Origin: Bacteroidota bacterium
GTDB taxonomy: Bacteria > Bacteroidota > Bacteroidia > Flavobacteriales > Schleiferiaceae
Direction of reading: 5' to 3'
DNA length: 8,472 nucleotides
NCBI GenBank assembly: GCA_003023665.1
Contig: PXYR01000075.1
Location: 1 to 8,472 of the forward strand
Shown piece by piece: positions 1-6,864 of the stretch (its first letter is position 1; each line of letters starts with the position of its first letter). The translations under genes were made by a program, and so were the position numbers. The notes under the pieces are model-generated. The model made no database searches. It was not told the origin of the DNA and was given only the letters and a program-made list of their open reading frames with translations.

Positions 1-381
1 ACGGAAGGTTTTTTTGCTGCTGCACCAATTAAGCTGCTCTTCAATGCCGAATATCGCTATACCATTCAAGAAGCCATTAAAGGTGCACTCTTCTTGGATG
101 CCGGTAATATTTGGTTGTACAACAAAGAATATTCGGGAAGCTTAACTCCTAATCAAATTGAAGCCATTAGCGATGGAGTATTTAAAACTTCAACGTTCAT
201 GAGTCAACTAGGAGTGAATACTGGCTTTGGATTAAGGTATGATTTAGAATTCCTTATTCTTAGAGCTGACCTTGGCTTAAAGGTTCATCACCCAGGTGCA
301 GTTAACCGTTCAAGTTGGGTAATCACATCACCAGATATCCGCGATTTCAATCTCAATTTGGGCATCGGATATCCTTTCTAA
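1..381 (+). CDS. BamA/TamA-family outer membrane beta-barrel protein, C-terminal fragment (TamL-like)
   Basis: The frame is open from the first base to the TAA at 379-381, so this is the last 126 residues of a gene that begins outside the window. The fragment has the alternating pattern of outer-membrane beta-strands. It contains the 'EYRY ... GALFLDAGNIW' block typical of the C-terminal Omp85 barrel (bacterial surface antigen family), where an [E]YR strand is followed by a '[F/V]DAGN[V/I]W' strand. It ends in 'NLGIGYPF', with the terminal aromatic residue expected of a BAM-inserted barrel. Proteins of this family insert or translocate proteins at the outer membrane. In Flavobacteriia a TamL-type lipoprotein of this family is often near aldolase and accD genes, so TamL is the likelier identity, but the POTRA domains and any lipobox that would decide this lie upstream. 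The family call is firm and the subtype is inferred from context. Confidence 0.85.
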   Translation, partial: TEGFFAAAPIKLLFNAEYRYTIQEAIKGALFLDAGNIWLYNKEYSGSLTPNQIEAISDGVFKTSTFMSQLGVNTGFGLRYDLEFLILRADLGLKVHHPGAVNRSSWVITSPDIRDFNLNLGIGYPF

Positions 382-390
382 ATGTTTCCC

Positions 391-420
391 TTGAGGAAAT
401 AAAAAATGGCGTTATTTTAG
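391..420 (+). promoter_or_regulatory. Putative Bacteroidota-type promoter for fbaB
   Basis: TTG at 391-393 is followed after exactly 19 nt by TATTTTAG at 413-420. The Bacteroidota sigma-ABfr consensus is TTTG/TTG, about 19 nt, then TAnnTTTG, so the -7 element differs at one defined position (A for T). The site lies between the stop of the upstream barrel gene and the ATG at 444, giving an expected 5' leader of roughly 15-20 nt. Spacing and position are good, but such AT-rich elements also arise by chance. Confidence 0.4.
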
Positions 421-443
421 CCGTTCACAAACACTTTAAAATT

Positions 444-1514
444 ATGATGTCCATTGACAAAATTAGAGAGTTACTTGGAGACCAAGCAGACACGTTGTTG
501 AACCACACGTCCACTGCGATAACCAAGGATTCATTGGCTATCCTTCCATCAGGTAACTTTGTCACGGAGTCTTTCACAGAATCTAACCGTAGTATCCAAG
601 TGATGAATTCACTGCAACGTCTTTACGGTGCAGGCCGTTTGGCTAACACAGGATACCTCAGCATACTGCCTATTGACCAAGGTATTGAACACAGTGCTGG
701 TGCTTCATTTGCACCAAATCCAATGTTCTTTGACCCAGAAAACATTGTAAAAATGGCGGTTGATGCCGGTTGTAATGCCGTAGCATCTACCTATGGGGTT
801 TTGGCTACCGTGGCTCGCAAGTGGGCACACAAGATTCCTTTTGTGGTAAAGATTAATCATAATGAATTCCTTTCTTCACCCAATTCTTTTTATCAGAGTC
901 CATACGGAACGGTGGAAGAAGCATGGAATTTGGGCGCTTGCGCTGTAGGTGCAACCATATACTTTGGCCACGAACAGTCGCGCGAAATGATTGAGCAAGT
1001 AGCTATGGCATTTGAAAGAGCACACGAGCTTGGTATGGCAACTATTTTATGGTGTTATACAAGAAACAACGACTTTAAAGTTGACGGTGTTGATTATCAT
1101 ACCTCTGCTGATCTTTCTTCTCAAGCTATTCACCTTGGGGTAACCATACAAGCAGATATTATTAAGCAAAAACTACCTACAAACAACGGGGGTTATAATG
1201 CTACTGGTCACGGTAAAACGCATCCTAAAGTATACTCTGAACTCACTACAGACAACCCAATTGACCTTACTCGTTACCAAATCCTTAACAGTTACAATGG
1301 TCGTATTGGTGTGATTAATTCTGGTGGTGCCTCTACAGGTAATGATGCCAATGATTTAACAGAGGCAGTAGCCACTGCTGTAATCAACAAACGCGCTGGA
1401 GGACAAGGGCTCATCTTGGGTCGTAAGGCTTTCCAAAAAGAATATAAAGACGGTATTGCATTGCTCAATGCGGTACAAGACGTCTACTTAAATAAGGATA
1501 TAACTATCGCTTAA
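444..1514 (+). CDS. fbaB: Class I fructose-bisphosphate aldolase (DhnA/FbaB type)
   Basis: Cleaves fructose-1,6-bisphosphate to dihydroxyacetone phosphate and glyceraldehyde-3-phosphate, or the reverse in gluconeogenesis, in the cytoplasm. It uses a Schiff-base lysine and no metal. The 356-residue product resembles E. coli FbaB (about 350 aa) along its whole length: 'GTGYLSILP-DQG-EHSAGASFA'-like block (residues 69-90), 'ASTYGVLA' (114-121), 'VGATIYFG' (168-175), 'ERAHELGM' (191-198), 'NPIDLTRYQ' (271-279), and a C-terminal 'AVQDVYLNKDITIA'. The expected Schiff-base lysine is K241 in 'ADIIKQK'. The 'INSGGAS' (291-297) and 'LGRKAF' (325-330) segments are the phosphate-binding loops of this TIM barrel. 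Two adjacent ATGs (444 and 447) are both possible starts. The open frame continues upstream to 315, but that part overlaps the barrel gene and has no homology to the family. A candidate promoter lies just upstream and a hairpin terminator follows. Function is very secure. Confidence 0.97.
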   Translation: MMSIDKIRELLGDQADTLLNHTSTAITKDSLAILPSGNFVTESFTESNRSIQVMNSLQRLYGAGRLANTGYLSILPIDQGIEHSAGASFAPNPMFFDPENIVKMAVDAGCNAVASTYGVLATVARKWAHKIPFVVKINHNEFLSSPNSFYQSPYGTVEEAWNLGACAVGATIYFGHEQSREMIEQVAMAFERAHELGMATILWCYTRNNDFKVDGVDYHTSADLSSQAIHLGVTIQADIIKQKLPTNNGGYNATGHGKTHPKVYSELTTDNPIDLTRYQILNSYNGRIGVINSGGASTGNDANDLTEAVATAVINKRAGGQGLILGRKAFQKEYKDGIALLNAVQDVYLNKDITIA

Positions 1515-1538
1515 TTTTAAGTAGCGTATAAAGGCACT

Positions 1539-1574
1539 AAGGGTACTCTTCATTAATGATGAGTGCCCTTTTTC
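1539..1574 (+). terminator. Rho-independent terminator of fbaB
   Basis: AAGGGTACTC (1539-1548) pairs with GAGTGCCCTT (1561-1570), including one G-U pair. After a T-T mismatch the stem continues through the palindromic CATTAATG region. The stem is followed by a run of T to 1573. It begins 25 nt after the fbaB stop codon. accD starts about 37 nt downstream, so accD either has its own promoter or relies on read-through. Confidence 0.8.
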
Positions 1575-1611
1575 ACTACATTAGCACTCTGAATCGTAAT
1601 TAATTTCCCCT

Positions 1612-2457
1612 ATGGGTTGGTTTAAAAGAACAACTGCTGGTATTACCACAGAGACCAAAGACAAAAAAGAAACACCAGACGGCCTTTGGCATAAATGTCC
1701 AAAATGTAAGGTTATTGTCAGTGTTGATGACCACGCCGCTGAAATGTGGACATGTGGAAACTGTGGTCACCACGATAGAATAAATGCGAAAGAATACTTT
1801 TCGATTTTATTCGATGATGGCAAATTCACGGAGCTAGACGCAGGTATGCAGTCAAAAGATCCCCTAAAGTTTGAAGACACTAAACCTTATAAGGATCGAT
1901 TGAAGTCTGGTCAAAAAAAATCAGGCTTAAAGGACGCGCTCACGGCAGGATATGGAGAAATCAATGGTAGAGAAATTGTCGTTGCTTGTATGAACTTCAA
2001 TTTTATTGGTGGATCAATGGGTTCTGTAGTAGGCGAGAAAATATCTCGAGCGATGGACAGAAGCTTAGAAACTGGTGCGCCATTCTTGATGATTTCAAAA
2101 TCTGGTGGTGCCCGAATGATGGAAGCTGCGTTCTCTTTAATGCAAATGGCAAAAACTGCAGCAAAAATCGCCCTGCTAGATGAGAAAAAAATTCCTTATA
2201 TCTCCTTTTTAACGGATCCAACAACAGGAGGCGTCACTGCATCTTACGCCATGCTTGGAGATATCAATATTGCTGAGCCCAATGCGCTAATTGCATTTGC
2301 CGGACCTAGAGTAGTTAAGGAAACCATAGGTAAAGACCTTCCCAAAGGATTTCAGCGTTCAGAATTTTTGCTAGAACACGGATTCTTGGATTTCATTGTG
2401 GAGCGCAAAGACTTGAAATCTAAAATTAGTCAATACTTAGAAATGGTAATGGACTAA
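1612..2457 (+). CDS. accD: Acetyl-CoA carboxylase, carboxyltransferase subunit beta
   Basis: With AccA it forms the alpha2beta2 carboxyltransferase that moves CO2 from biotinylated BCCP to acetyl-CoA, making malonyl-CoA, the committed step of fatty-acid synthesis in the cytoplasm. The 281-residue length is normal for AccD. An N-terminal four-cysteine zinc ribbon is intact: C29-x2-C32 and C48-x2-C51, separated by 15 residues. The crotonase-fold core carries 'GGSMGSVVGEK' (133-143), 'SGGARMMEA...SLMQMAKT' (164-182) and 'TDPTTGGVTASYAMLGD' (201-217), followed by 'AGPRVVKETIG' (230-240), 'GFQRSEFLLEHG' (246-257) and 'D-IVER' (260-265), all family signatures. The ATG gives the usual 'MGWFKR' start. 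accA and the biotin carboxylase genes are not in the window, as is common. It converges on creD across a shared terminator. No convincing promoter is visible between the fbaB terminator and the start. Confidence 0.98.
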   Translation: MGWFKRTTAGITTETKDKKETPDGLWHKCPKCKVIVSVDDHAAEMWTCGNCGHHDRINAKEYFSILFDDGKFTELDAGMQSKDPLKFEDTKPYKDRLKSGQKKSGLKDALTAGYGEINGREIVVACMNFNFIGGSMGSVVGEKISRAMDRSLETGAPFLMISKSGGARMMEAAFSLMQMAKTAAKIALLDEKKIPYISFLTDPTTGGVTASYAMLGDINIAEPNALIAFAGPRVVKETIGKDLPKGFQRSEFLLEHGFLDFIVERKDLKSKISQYLEMVMD

Positions 2458-2476
2458 CCTCCAACTCAATTTATTC

Positions 2477-2509
2477 AAAAATCCCCGCCGTGAACCGGTG
2501 GGGATTTTT
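2477..2509. terminator. Bidirectional terminator between convergent accD and creD
   Basis: AAAAATCCCCGCCG (2477-2490) pairs with CGGTGGGGATTTTT (2496-2509) across a 5-nt loop, with one G-U wobble. The stem is GC-rich in the middle and flanked by A and T runs, so it can end transcription in either direction. It lies 19 nt after the accD stop and just beyond the creD stop on the opposite strand. Confidence 0.92.
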
Positions 2510-2517
2510 ATTTCAAG

Positions 2518-3843
2518 CTATACTTCAGAATTATCTCTGTTCCATTCAATATTTCTAGAGATGTACATGATTCCACCAAGGATAACAAACAATCCCAAAC
2601 TACCTGCAACAAGTGCGAAGTCCTTTAATTGAATAAGGATAAAAATAAAGGCATACAATAAAGAAAGCACCCCAGCTACATAGCCAGCTAGCTTAGAACT
2701 CTTAAGTACACTTTTTGCATAAAAAAACTCCATCACTACAGTCATTACTGCTGCAAGCAAGTAAGCATAATTAAAGCCAAGATGCTCACTAAAAGAGAGA
2801 AGTAAGGTGTAGAATAGAACCAATGCCAATCCAATAAGTACATACTGCAGTGCATTCACGCTAGAAGCATTAATGAGCTCCGAAAAATAAAAAACCATAA
2901 AAGTCAGGGCAATTATTAAAATAGCATACTTCGTTACCCGATTGGTCTTACTATAAGTATCTACTGATTGAATAAATTCTGTTCCAAAAAAGTCTACAGT
3001 TGGATTGTATTTCCTTCCGCTCCAAGCTTGAGGATAATTACGATTTAAATGACTGACCTCCCAAGTTGCCGTAAATCCATCGTTTGCTGGTGTATATGCA
3101 GCGGTGGCGTAACTGCCTTTAAAACTTGGCTCTTGCCAAGGAGAATTCATGCTAAATCTGGTTTGCTTCCCAAAAGGCACAACAGAAAAGCTATTGCTAC
3201 CTCTAAGTGTTGAACTCATGTTGAAATTGTATTCTTTATCCTTTTCAATGAATACGGATGCATGAATTCCACTCGGATAAATTTCAGTGCTGCTTAACCC
3301 TGAATTCATTTCTAGAACCTCATCGTTCCAAGTAAAATCAACACTACCTTCCACGCCTCGGAGATCCGTTACACCCATATTGACGGCAGCCTTGTTCCAT
3401 TCTATGTACTTTTCCTGAATGCCCAATGTTGCAAAATCCGGAAGAACAAACCTTCCCGAAAACTTCATATCGCCTTCATATACTATGGCTTCATAAATTC
3501 CTAACGAACGGTTTTCAGGTACAATGTCAACCTCTCCGTCTAACACTTCAGGAAGGACATAAAGATTTTTTCTAGAATAACTTACGGTCTTTGAGCCGTC
3601 TTCATTGGTGACCGTAATGGGATCAAGAAAAGGAATACTGATGTAAGGCCCCACAATCATTTGATCACCACCCCAGATACTGGTGATTTCTGAAATTGCC
3701 GAATTTTGAGTGGACTCTCGCTCTCTAATGAGATTCTGAACAAGATTCGCTGGGATAAGTAGCAGCAGGACGAGCATTCCTACCGCGAGCATTTTAAACA
3801 TTGGTTTTTCTGTAAACTTCATTGTAAGTGAATTGATTTTCAT
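2518..3843 (-). CDS. creD: CreD family inner-membrane protein (cell envelope integrity)
   Basis: The 441-residue product matches the CreD/CetA family (E. coli CreD is about 450 aa). Layout: an N-terminal membrane anchor (about 18-38), a large periplasmic domain (about 40-300) and five predicted C-terminal membrane helices (about 306-325, 331-352, 358-378, 385-405, 408-428). Family signatures include 'WEVSHLNRNYPQ' (261-272), 'DTYSKTNRVTKYA' (295-307) leading into the first C-terminal helix, and 'ALQYVLIGLALVLFYTLLLSFSEHLGF' (331-357; only its key features are VQYLLxGLALxLFY and SEHxGF in the family). In enterobacteria creD is induced by the CreBC two-component system and linked to envelope stress and beta-lactam response. 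The biochemical activity is not established. No creB/creC is adjacent. ATG at 3843 is used. M8 is an alternative start that would also keep the anchor. Terminators on both sides imply monocistronic expression from the 3844-3914 interval, where I see no clear promoter match. Confidence 0.93.
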   Translation of the reverse strand: MKINSLTMKFTEKPMFKMLAVGMLVLLLLIPANLVQNLIRERESTQNSAISEITSIWGGDQMIVGPYISIPFLDPITVTNEDGSKTVSYSRKNLYVLPEVLDGEVDIVPENRSLGIYEAIVYEGDMKFSGRFVLPDFATLGIQEKYIEWNKAAVNMGVTDLRGVEGSVDFTWNDEVLEMNSGLSSTEIYPSGIHASVFIEKDKEYNFNMSSTLRGSNSFSVVPFGKQTRFSMNSPWQEPSFKGSYATAAYTPANDGFTATWEVSHLNRNYPQAWSGRKYNPTVDFFGTEFIQSVDTYSKTNRVTKYAILIIALTFMVFYFSELINASSVNALQYVLIGLALVLFYTLLLSFSEHLGFNYAYLLAAVMTVVMEFFYAKSVLKSSKLAGYVAGVLSLLYAFIFILIQLKDFALVAGSLGLFVILGGIMYISRNIEWNRDNSEV

Positions 3844-3914
3844 TCATAACGCTACTATCATATTTACAGATATGCAGGAAATGATAATACTTTGTTAACA
3901 ACATGTAGCAATAA

Positions 3915-3942
3915 AAAAAACCGCCCTCTTGGGCGGTTTTTT
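3915..3942 (-). terminator. Rho-independent terminator of the DUF6702-HupE-M1 peptidase operon
   Basis: A perfect hairpin: six A plus CCGCCC (3915-3926), a four-base TCTT loop, then GGGCGG plus six T (3931-3942). Read on the minus strand it begins 21 nt beyond the M1 peptidase stop and ends in a run of eight T (3920 down to 3913), an ideal intrinsic terminator. It separates the operon from creD, which lies further along the same strand. The hairpin is symmetrical enough to work in both directions. Confidence 0.93.
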
Positions 3943-3963
3943 ATGTTTAAAGTGCTCAATTAT

Positions 3964-6294
3964 TTATTTGGTAGCTCTTGCCTCTCTCATAGGATTACTG
4001 CGACCGTTGCGTTGCCATCTGCTTGTAGCTCCTCTAGAATACACGTCAAATTTACTTGGCTCTGCCATTGTTGGCCAATAGTTGTTATTCCGGTCTGTAT
4101 CTGCCATTTCTAGGAATGGATCTAAAGTGATTTGAACCACTTTCTGAGGGAAGTTGAACCACTTGGTAAAACTTTCTTCATTCTTCAGCCATACCTCAGC
4201 TGCAATTCTTTTAACTTCTTCTGTGCCATCTTCCAAAGTGAAACGAAGCACCAAAGGCATTACTAATCCTCCTTGGTTTTTGAAGGTAATACCATAAAAA
4301 TGGTATCCAGCATCCAGCATAACCGCCTCTTCTTCGCTCAACCCTTCGCGGTAGCTTTGGTACTCTTCACGATCGCTTTCCTTCACTTCAAATCGATTGT
4401 AACCATTATAAAAATCGCGAGCAGCTTCATTCTCATCAACAACAGTTCTAATAACTGAATTACGAGATTTTCCAATGTGCGCATCTGCCTTACGAGCCTT
4501 CTCCTCTAATATTGGGTTTTCTACATCTGGATTCATTGAACTCATCTGATACCATTTCACATCTGTAATGGCGATGTCTACATGATCGGTAGTGTAGAAC
4601 CATCCCCGCCAGTACCAATCAAGATCAACACCAGAGGCGTCTTCCATAGTACGGAAAAAATCTGCAGGTGAGGGATGCTTAAAGGCCCAACGACGACTGT
4701 ATTCCTTAAAGGCATAATCAAAGAGATCTCTACCCATTACCGTTTCGCGAAGTATGTTCAAGGCCGTAGCAGGCTTCCCGTAGGCGTTATTCCCGAATTG
4801 AAGAATGCTTTCAGAATTGGTCATTATGGGAACCATATCTTCTTTGGGGCCACTCATATAAGGAACAATCTTGTGCGCCGGTCCCCTACGAGACGGGTAT
4901 TCATGATCCCATTCTTGCTCGGTCAAATATTGAACAAAAGTATTTAAGCCTTCGTCCATCCAAGTCCATTGACGTTCGTCAGAATTAATAATCATAGGAA
5001 AGAAATTGTGTCCAACCTCATGAATAATCACCCCAATCATACCATACTTCGTACTCTCGCTATAGGTGCCATCCTCTTCTGGACGACCACCGTTAAAACA
5101 AATTTGCGGATACTCCATACCAATCCACTTTGTATGCACAGAGATTGCCTTGTGATATGGGTAATCAACAGTGAACTTACTATACACCTTGAGGGTATGT
5201 GCCACAACGCGGGTAGAATACTGCTCCCACAATGGATTACCCTCTTTTGGGTAATAGCTCATCGCCATGGTAGTTTTCCCTTTTATGTCCACAGCTTGGG
5301 CGTCCCAAATGAACTTTCTAGAAGTCGCAAAAGCAAAGTCTCGAACATTAGAAGCTTCAAAAACCCATGTCTTGCTGTTTTTACTCTTATTTTTTTCAGC
5401 GAGCTCAGCTTCCTCTTGGGTTACAATGATAACAGGATCATCATAACTCCTTCTAGCCTTAGACAATCTTGCACGTTGTTTAGCATTTAAAATTTTACTC
5501 TCGTTAACCAACTTACCCGTAGAAGCTACCACATGATCTGCAGGAACTGTAATGCTCACTTTATAGTCTCCAAAGGGAAGGGTAAATTCCCCGGAACCTA
5601 GGAATTGCTTATTCTGCCAACCCTCTACATCATTGTACACGGCCATTCTAGGAAAAAACTGGGCAATCGTGTAGAGGTAATTATCATCCTCTGCAAAATA
5701 TTCGTAGCCAGAACGACCACCAATATCCATACGATCATTGATGTTGAACCACCACTTAATGTTGAAAGAGAATTTCTGTCCTTTTCTCAGAGGCATTGGC
5801 AGGTCTATGCGCATCATGGTATTATTGACCACATATCGCAAGTTCTTGCCGGATGTGGTTTGCACATAATCAATTTTGAAACCTCCATCAAAATCATAAA
5901 ACTGATTATTCTTCAACTGATTAAATGCGGTTTGTGCCGTATTCCCGCGCTCAGAAAAAATCCCGCCTCGCTTAATTTCTTGAGTCGTACTGTTCTTGGC
6001 GCGCATATTTTGGTCCAATTGTACCCACAAGTAGCGTAATTCATCAGGGCTGTTATTGGTATAAGTAACAGTTTCTTCGCCATAAATACGTTGGGTCTCG
6101 TCATCCAGCGTGATGCTCATGTTGTAATCTGCCTGCTGCTGGTAATACTCATGTCCTGGCGCACCAGAAGCCGTGCGATAAACATTTGGTGTAGGTAATT
6201 CTTGACCTAATTGACGGAATTTTGAAACATTAATATTTTGTGCGGTCAATGTGAATGCGGCCCCTAGAGTTAGCCATAAAAATATATTTCTCAT
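3964..6294 (-). CDS. Secreted M1 family zinc metallopeptidase
   Basis: A 776-residue exported gluzincin aminopeptidase-like enzyme. The N-terminus 'MRNIFLWLTLGAAFTLTA-Q' is a signal peptide with probable cleavage before Gln19. The M1 N-terminal beta domain ('ITLDDETQRIYGEETVTYTNNS') precedes the catalytic domain. Zinc ligands are H425 and H429 in 'HEVGH' with catalytic E426, and E448 in 'WMDEGLNTF', exactly the HExxH-x18-E spacing. Y505 in 'YGKPATAL' is the likely transition-state tyrosine. The usual GAMEN exopeptidase loop reads 'GMEYP' (392-396), retaining the glutamate expected to bind the substrate's free amino terminus. A charged insertion around 265-310 and a C-terminal beta-like domain follow the pattern of Bacteroidota M1 proteins. 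No type IX sorting domain is evident, so a periplasmic or surface location is inferred. I prefer the ATG at 6294. An in-frame TTG at 6303, directly after the previous stop, would add three residues. It is the third gene of the operon, 9 nt after the HupE gene. Natural substrate unknown. Confidence 0.93.
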   Translation of the reverse strand: MRNIFLWLTLGAAFTLTAQNINVSKFRQLGQELPTPNVYRTASGAPGHEYYQQQADYNMSITLDDETQRIYGEETVTYTNNSPDELRYLWVQLDQNMRAKNSTTQEIKRGGIFSERGNTAQTAFNQLKNNQFYDFDGGFKIDYVQTTSGKNLRYVVNNTMMRIDLPMPLRKGQKFSFNIKWWFNINDRMDIGGRSGYEYFAEDDNYLYTIAQFFPRMAVYNDVEGWQNKQFLGSGEFTLPFGDYKVSITVPADHVVASTGKLVNESKILNAKQRARLSKARRSYDDPVIIVTQEEAELAEKNKSKNSKTWVFEASNVRDFAFATSRKFIWDAQAVDIKGKTTMAMSYYPKEGNPLWEQYSTRVVAHTLKVYSKFTVDYPYHKAISVHTKWIGMEYPQICFNGGRPEEDGTYSESTKYGMIGVIIHEVGHNFFPMIINSDERQWTWMDEGLNTFVQYLTEQEWDHEYPSRRGPAHKIVPYMSGPKEDMVPIMTNSESILQFGNNAYGKPATALNILRETVMGRDLFDYAFKEYSRRWAFKHPSPADFFRTMEDASGVDLDWYWRGWFYTTDHVDIAITDVKWYQMSSMNPDVENPILEEKARKADAHIGKSRNSVIRTVVDENEAARDFYNGYNRFEVKESDREEYQSYREGLSEEEAVMLDAGYHFYGITFKNQGGLVMPLVLRFTLEDGTEEVKRIAAEVWLKNEESFTKWFNFPQKVVQITLDPFLEMADTDRNNNYWPTMAEPSKFDVYSRGATSRWQRNGRSNPMREARATK

Positions 6295-6303
6295 GTAGTT
6301 CAA

Positions 6304-6864
6304 TTAAAAGAGTTCGTTAGGAATTCGTTCTAAAATCATCAGTGTACTCAACGTAAGTACGACCCCAGTGATAAGCGAACGCAACATCTGTAATTGAACA
6401 CCTATTTTTTGGGAAATCGAATATACAAAAAGCAAAACCACAACAATAAAGATTTGACCTAGTTCAATACCTATGTTAAAAGGCAACCAAGCCCACCAAA
6501 AAGAGTCATTTTGTGCTATAAAAGAGTAATAAGACCCAAATCCTAAACCATGTACTCCCCCAAAAACCAATGAGAGATATGGCCCTGCTTTGGATAAGGA
6601 AAAATTTCTCATCAAATGAAAAGCAGCAGTAAGGAATATGGTTAATGAAATCCCAAATTCCACCCAATTGCTCTCCACAACAATAATATCTGTTGCTGCA
6701 AGCCCTAAAGTCAAACTATGCCCCAATGTAAAAGCGGTAACCCACCAAATCACTTGTTTCCATTCCTTAAAAGTGAGTGGTAGTGTCAAGGCAATTAAAA
6801 ACAACATATGATCGTAGCCTTGAATATCCAAAATATGCCTAAGGCCAAGCTCTACATAAAACAT
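6304..6864 (-). CDS. HupE/UreJ family integral membrane protein
   Basis: A 186-residue hydrophobic protein with about six membrane helices and the conserved intramembrane motifs of the HupE/UreJ_2 family: 'GYDHMLFLIAL' (16-26; D18, H19), 'TAFTLGHSLTL' (43-53; H49), 'GGVHGLGFGSYY' (102-113; H105) and 'FNIGIELGQ' (129-137; E134). HupE and UreJ proteins of hydrogenase and urease clusters are considered nickel or cobalt permeases. Most stand-alone members such as this one have no proven substrate, and no hydrogenase or urease gene is nearby. The buried His/Asp/Glu residues are compatible with metal binding. The start codon abuts the stop of the DUF6702 gene (TAAATG on the minus strand), so translational coupling is likely. 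It corresponds to the C-terminal membrane domain of longer two-domain HupE/UreJ proteins found elsewhere. The family call is strong and the substrate is open. Confidence 0.9.
   Translation of the reverse strand: MFYVELGLRHILDIQGYDHMLFLIALTLPLTFKEWKQVIWWVTAFTLGHSLTLGLAATDIIVVESNWVEFGISLTIFLTAAFHLMRNFSLSKAGPYLSLVFGGVHGLGFGSYYSFIAQNDSFWWAWLPFNIGIELGQIFIVVVLLFVYSISQKIGVQLQMLRSLITGVVLTLSTLMILERIPNELF

Noticed and set aside
315..443. N-terminal extension of the fbaB open frame back into the barrel gene
   Set aside because: It overlaps the last 67 nt of the upstream coding sequence in another frame, starts with TTG-like or weak codons, and the family's conserved N-terminus begins at the ATG pair 444/447.
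1533..1567. Alternative hairpin GGCACT/AGTGCC that competes with the fbaB terminator stem, suggesting an attenuator for accD
   Set aside because: The competing stem is only 6 bp and weaker than the main stem, and no leader peptide or ligand-binding structure is visible. It is more likely a chance repeat of the GCACT/GTACTC sequence.
1986..2224. Small open frames in both orientations within accD
   Set aside because: They sit inside the conserved carboxyltransferase core and have no family resemblance.
3844..3914. Promoter for creD
   Set aside because: The best -7-like sequence (TATCTGTA at 3872-3865 on the minus strand) has two mismatches and no TTG at the right distance, so I did not list it as a feature.
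4675..6039. Several open frames of 60-170 codons on the plus strand opposite the M1 peptidase
   Set aside because: They lie antisense to a clearly conserved enzyme, have no recognisable domain or signal, and look like shadows of its codon usage.
6295..6303. TTG start for the M1 peptidase directly after the HupE stop
   Set aside because: An ATG only three codons later gives a compact, typical signal peptide. TTG is rarely preferred when an ATG is so close.
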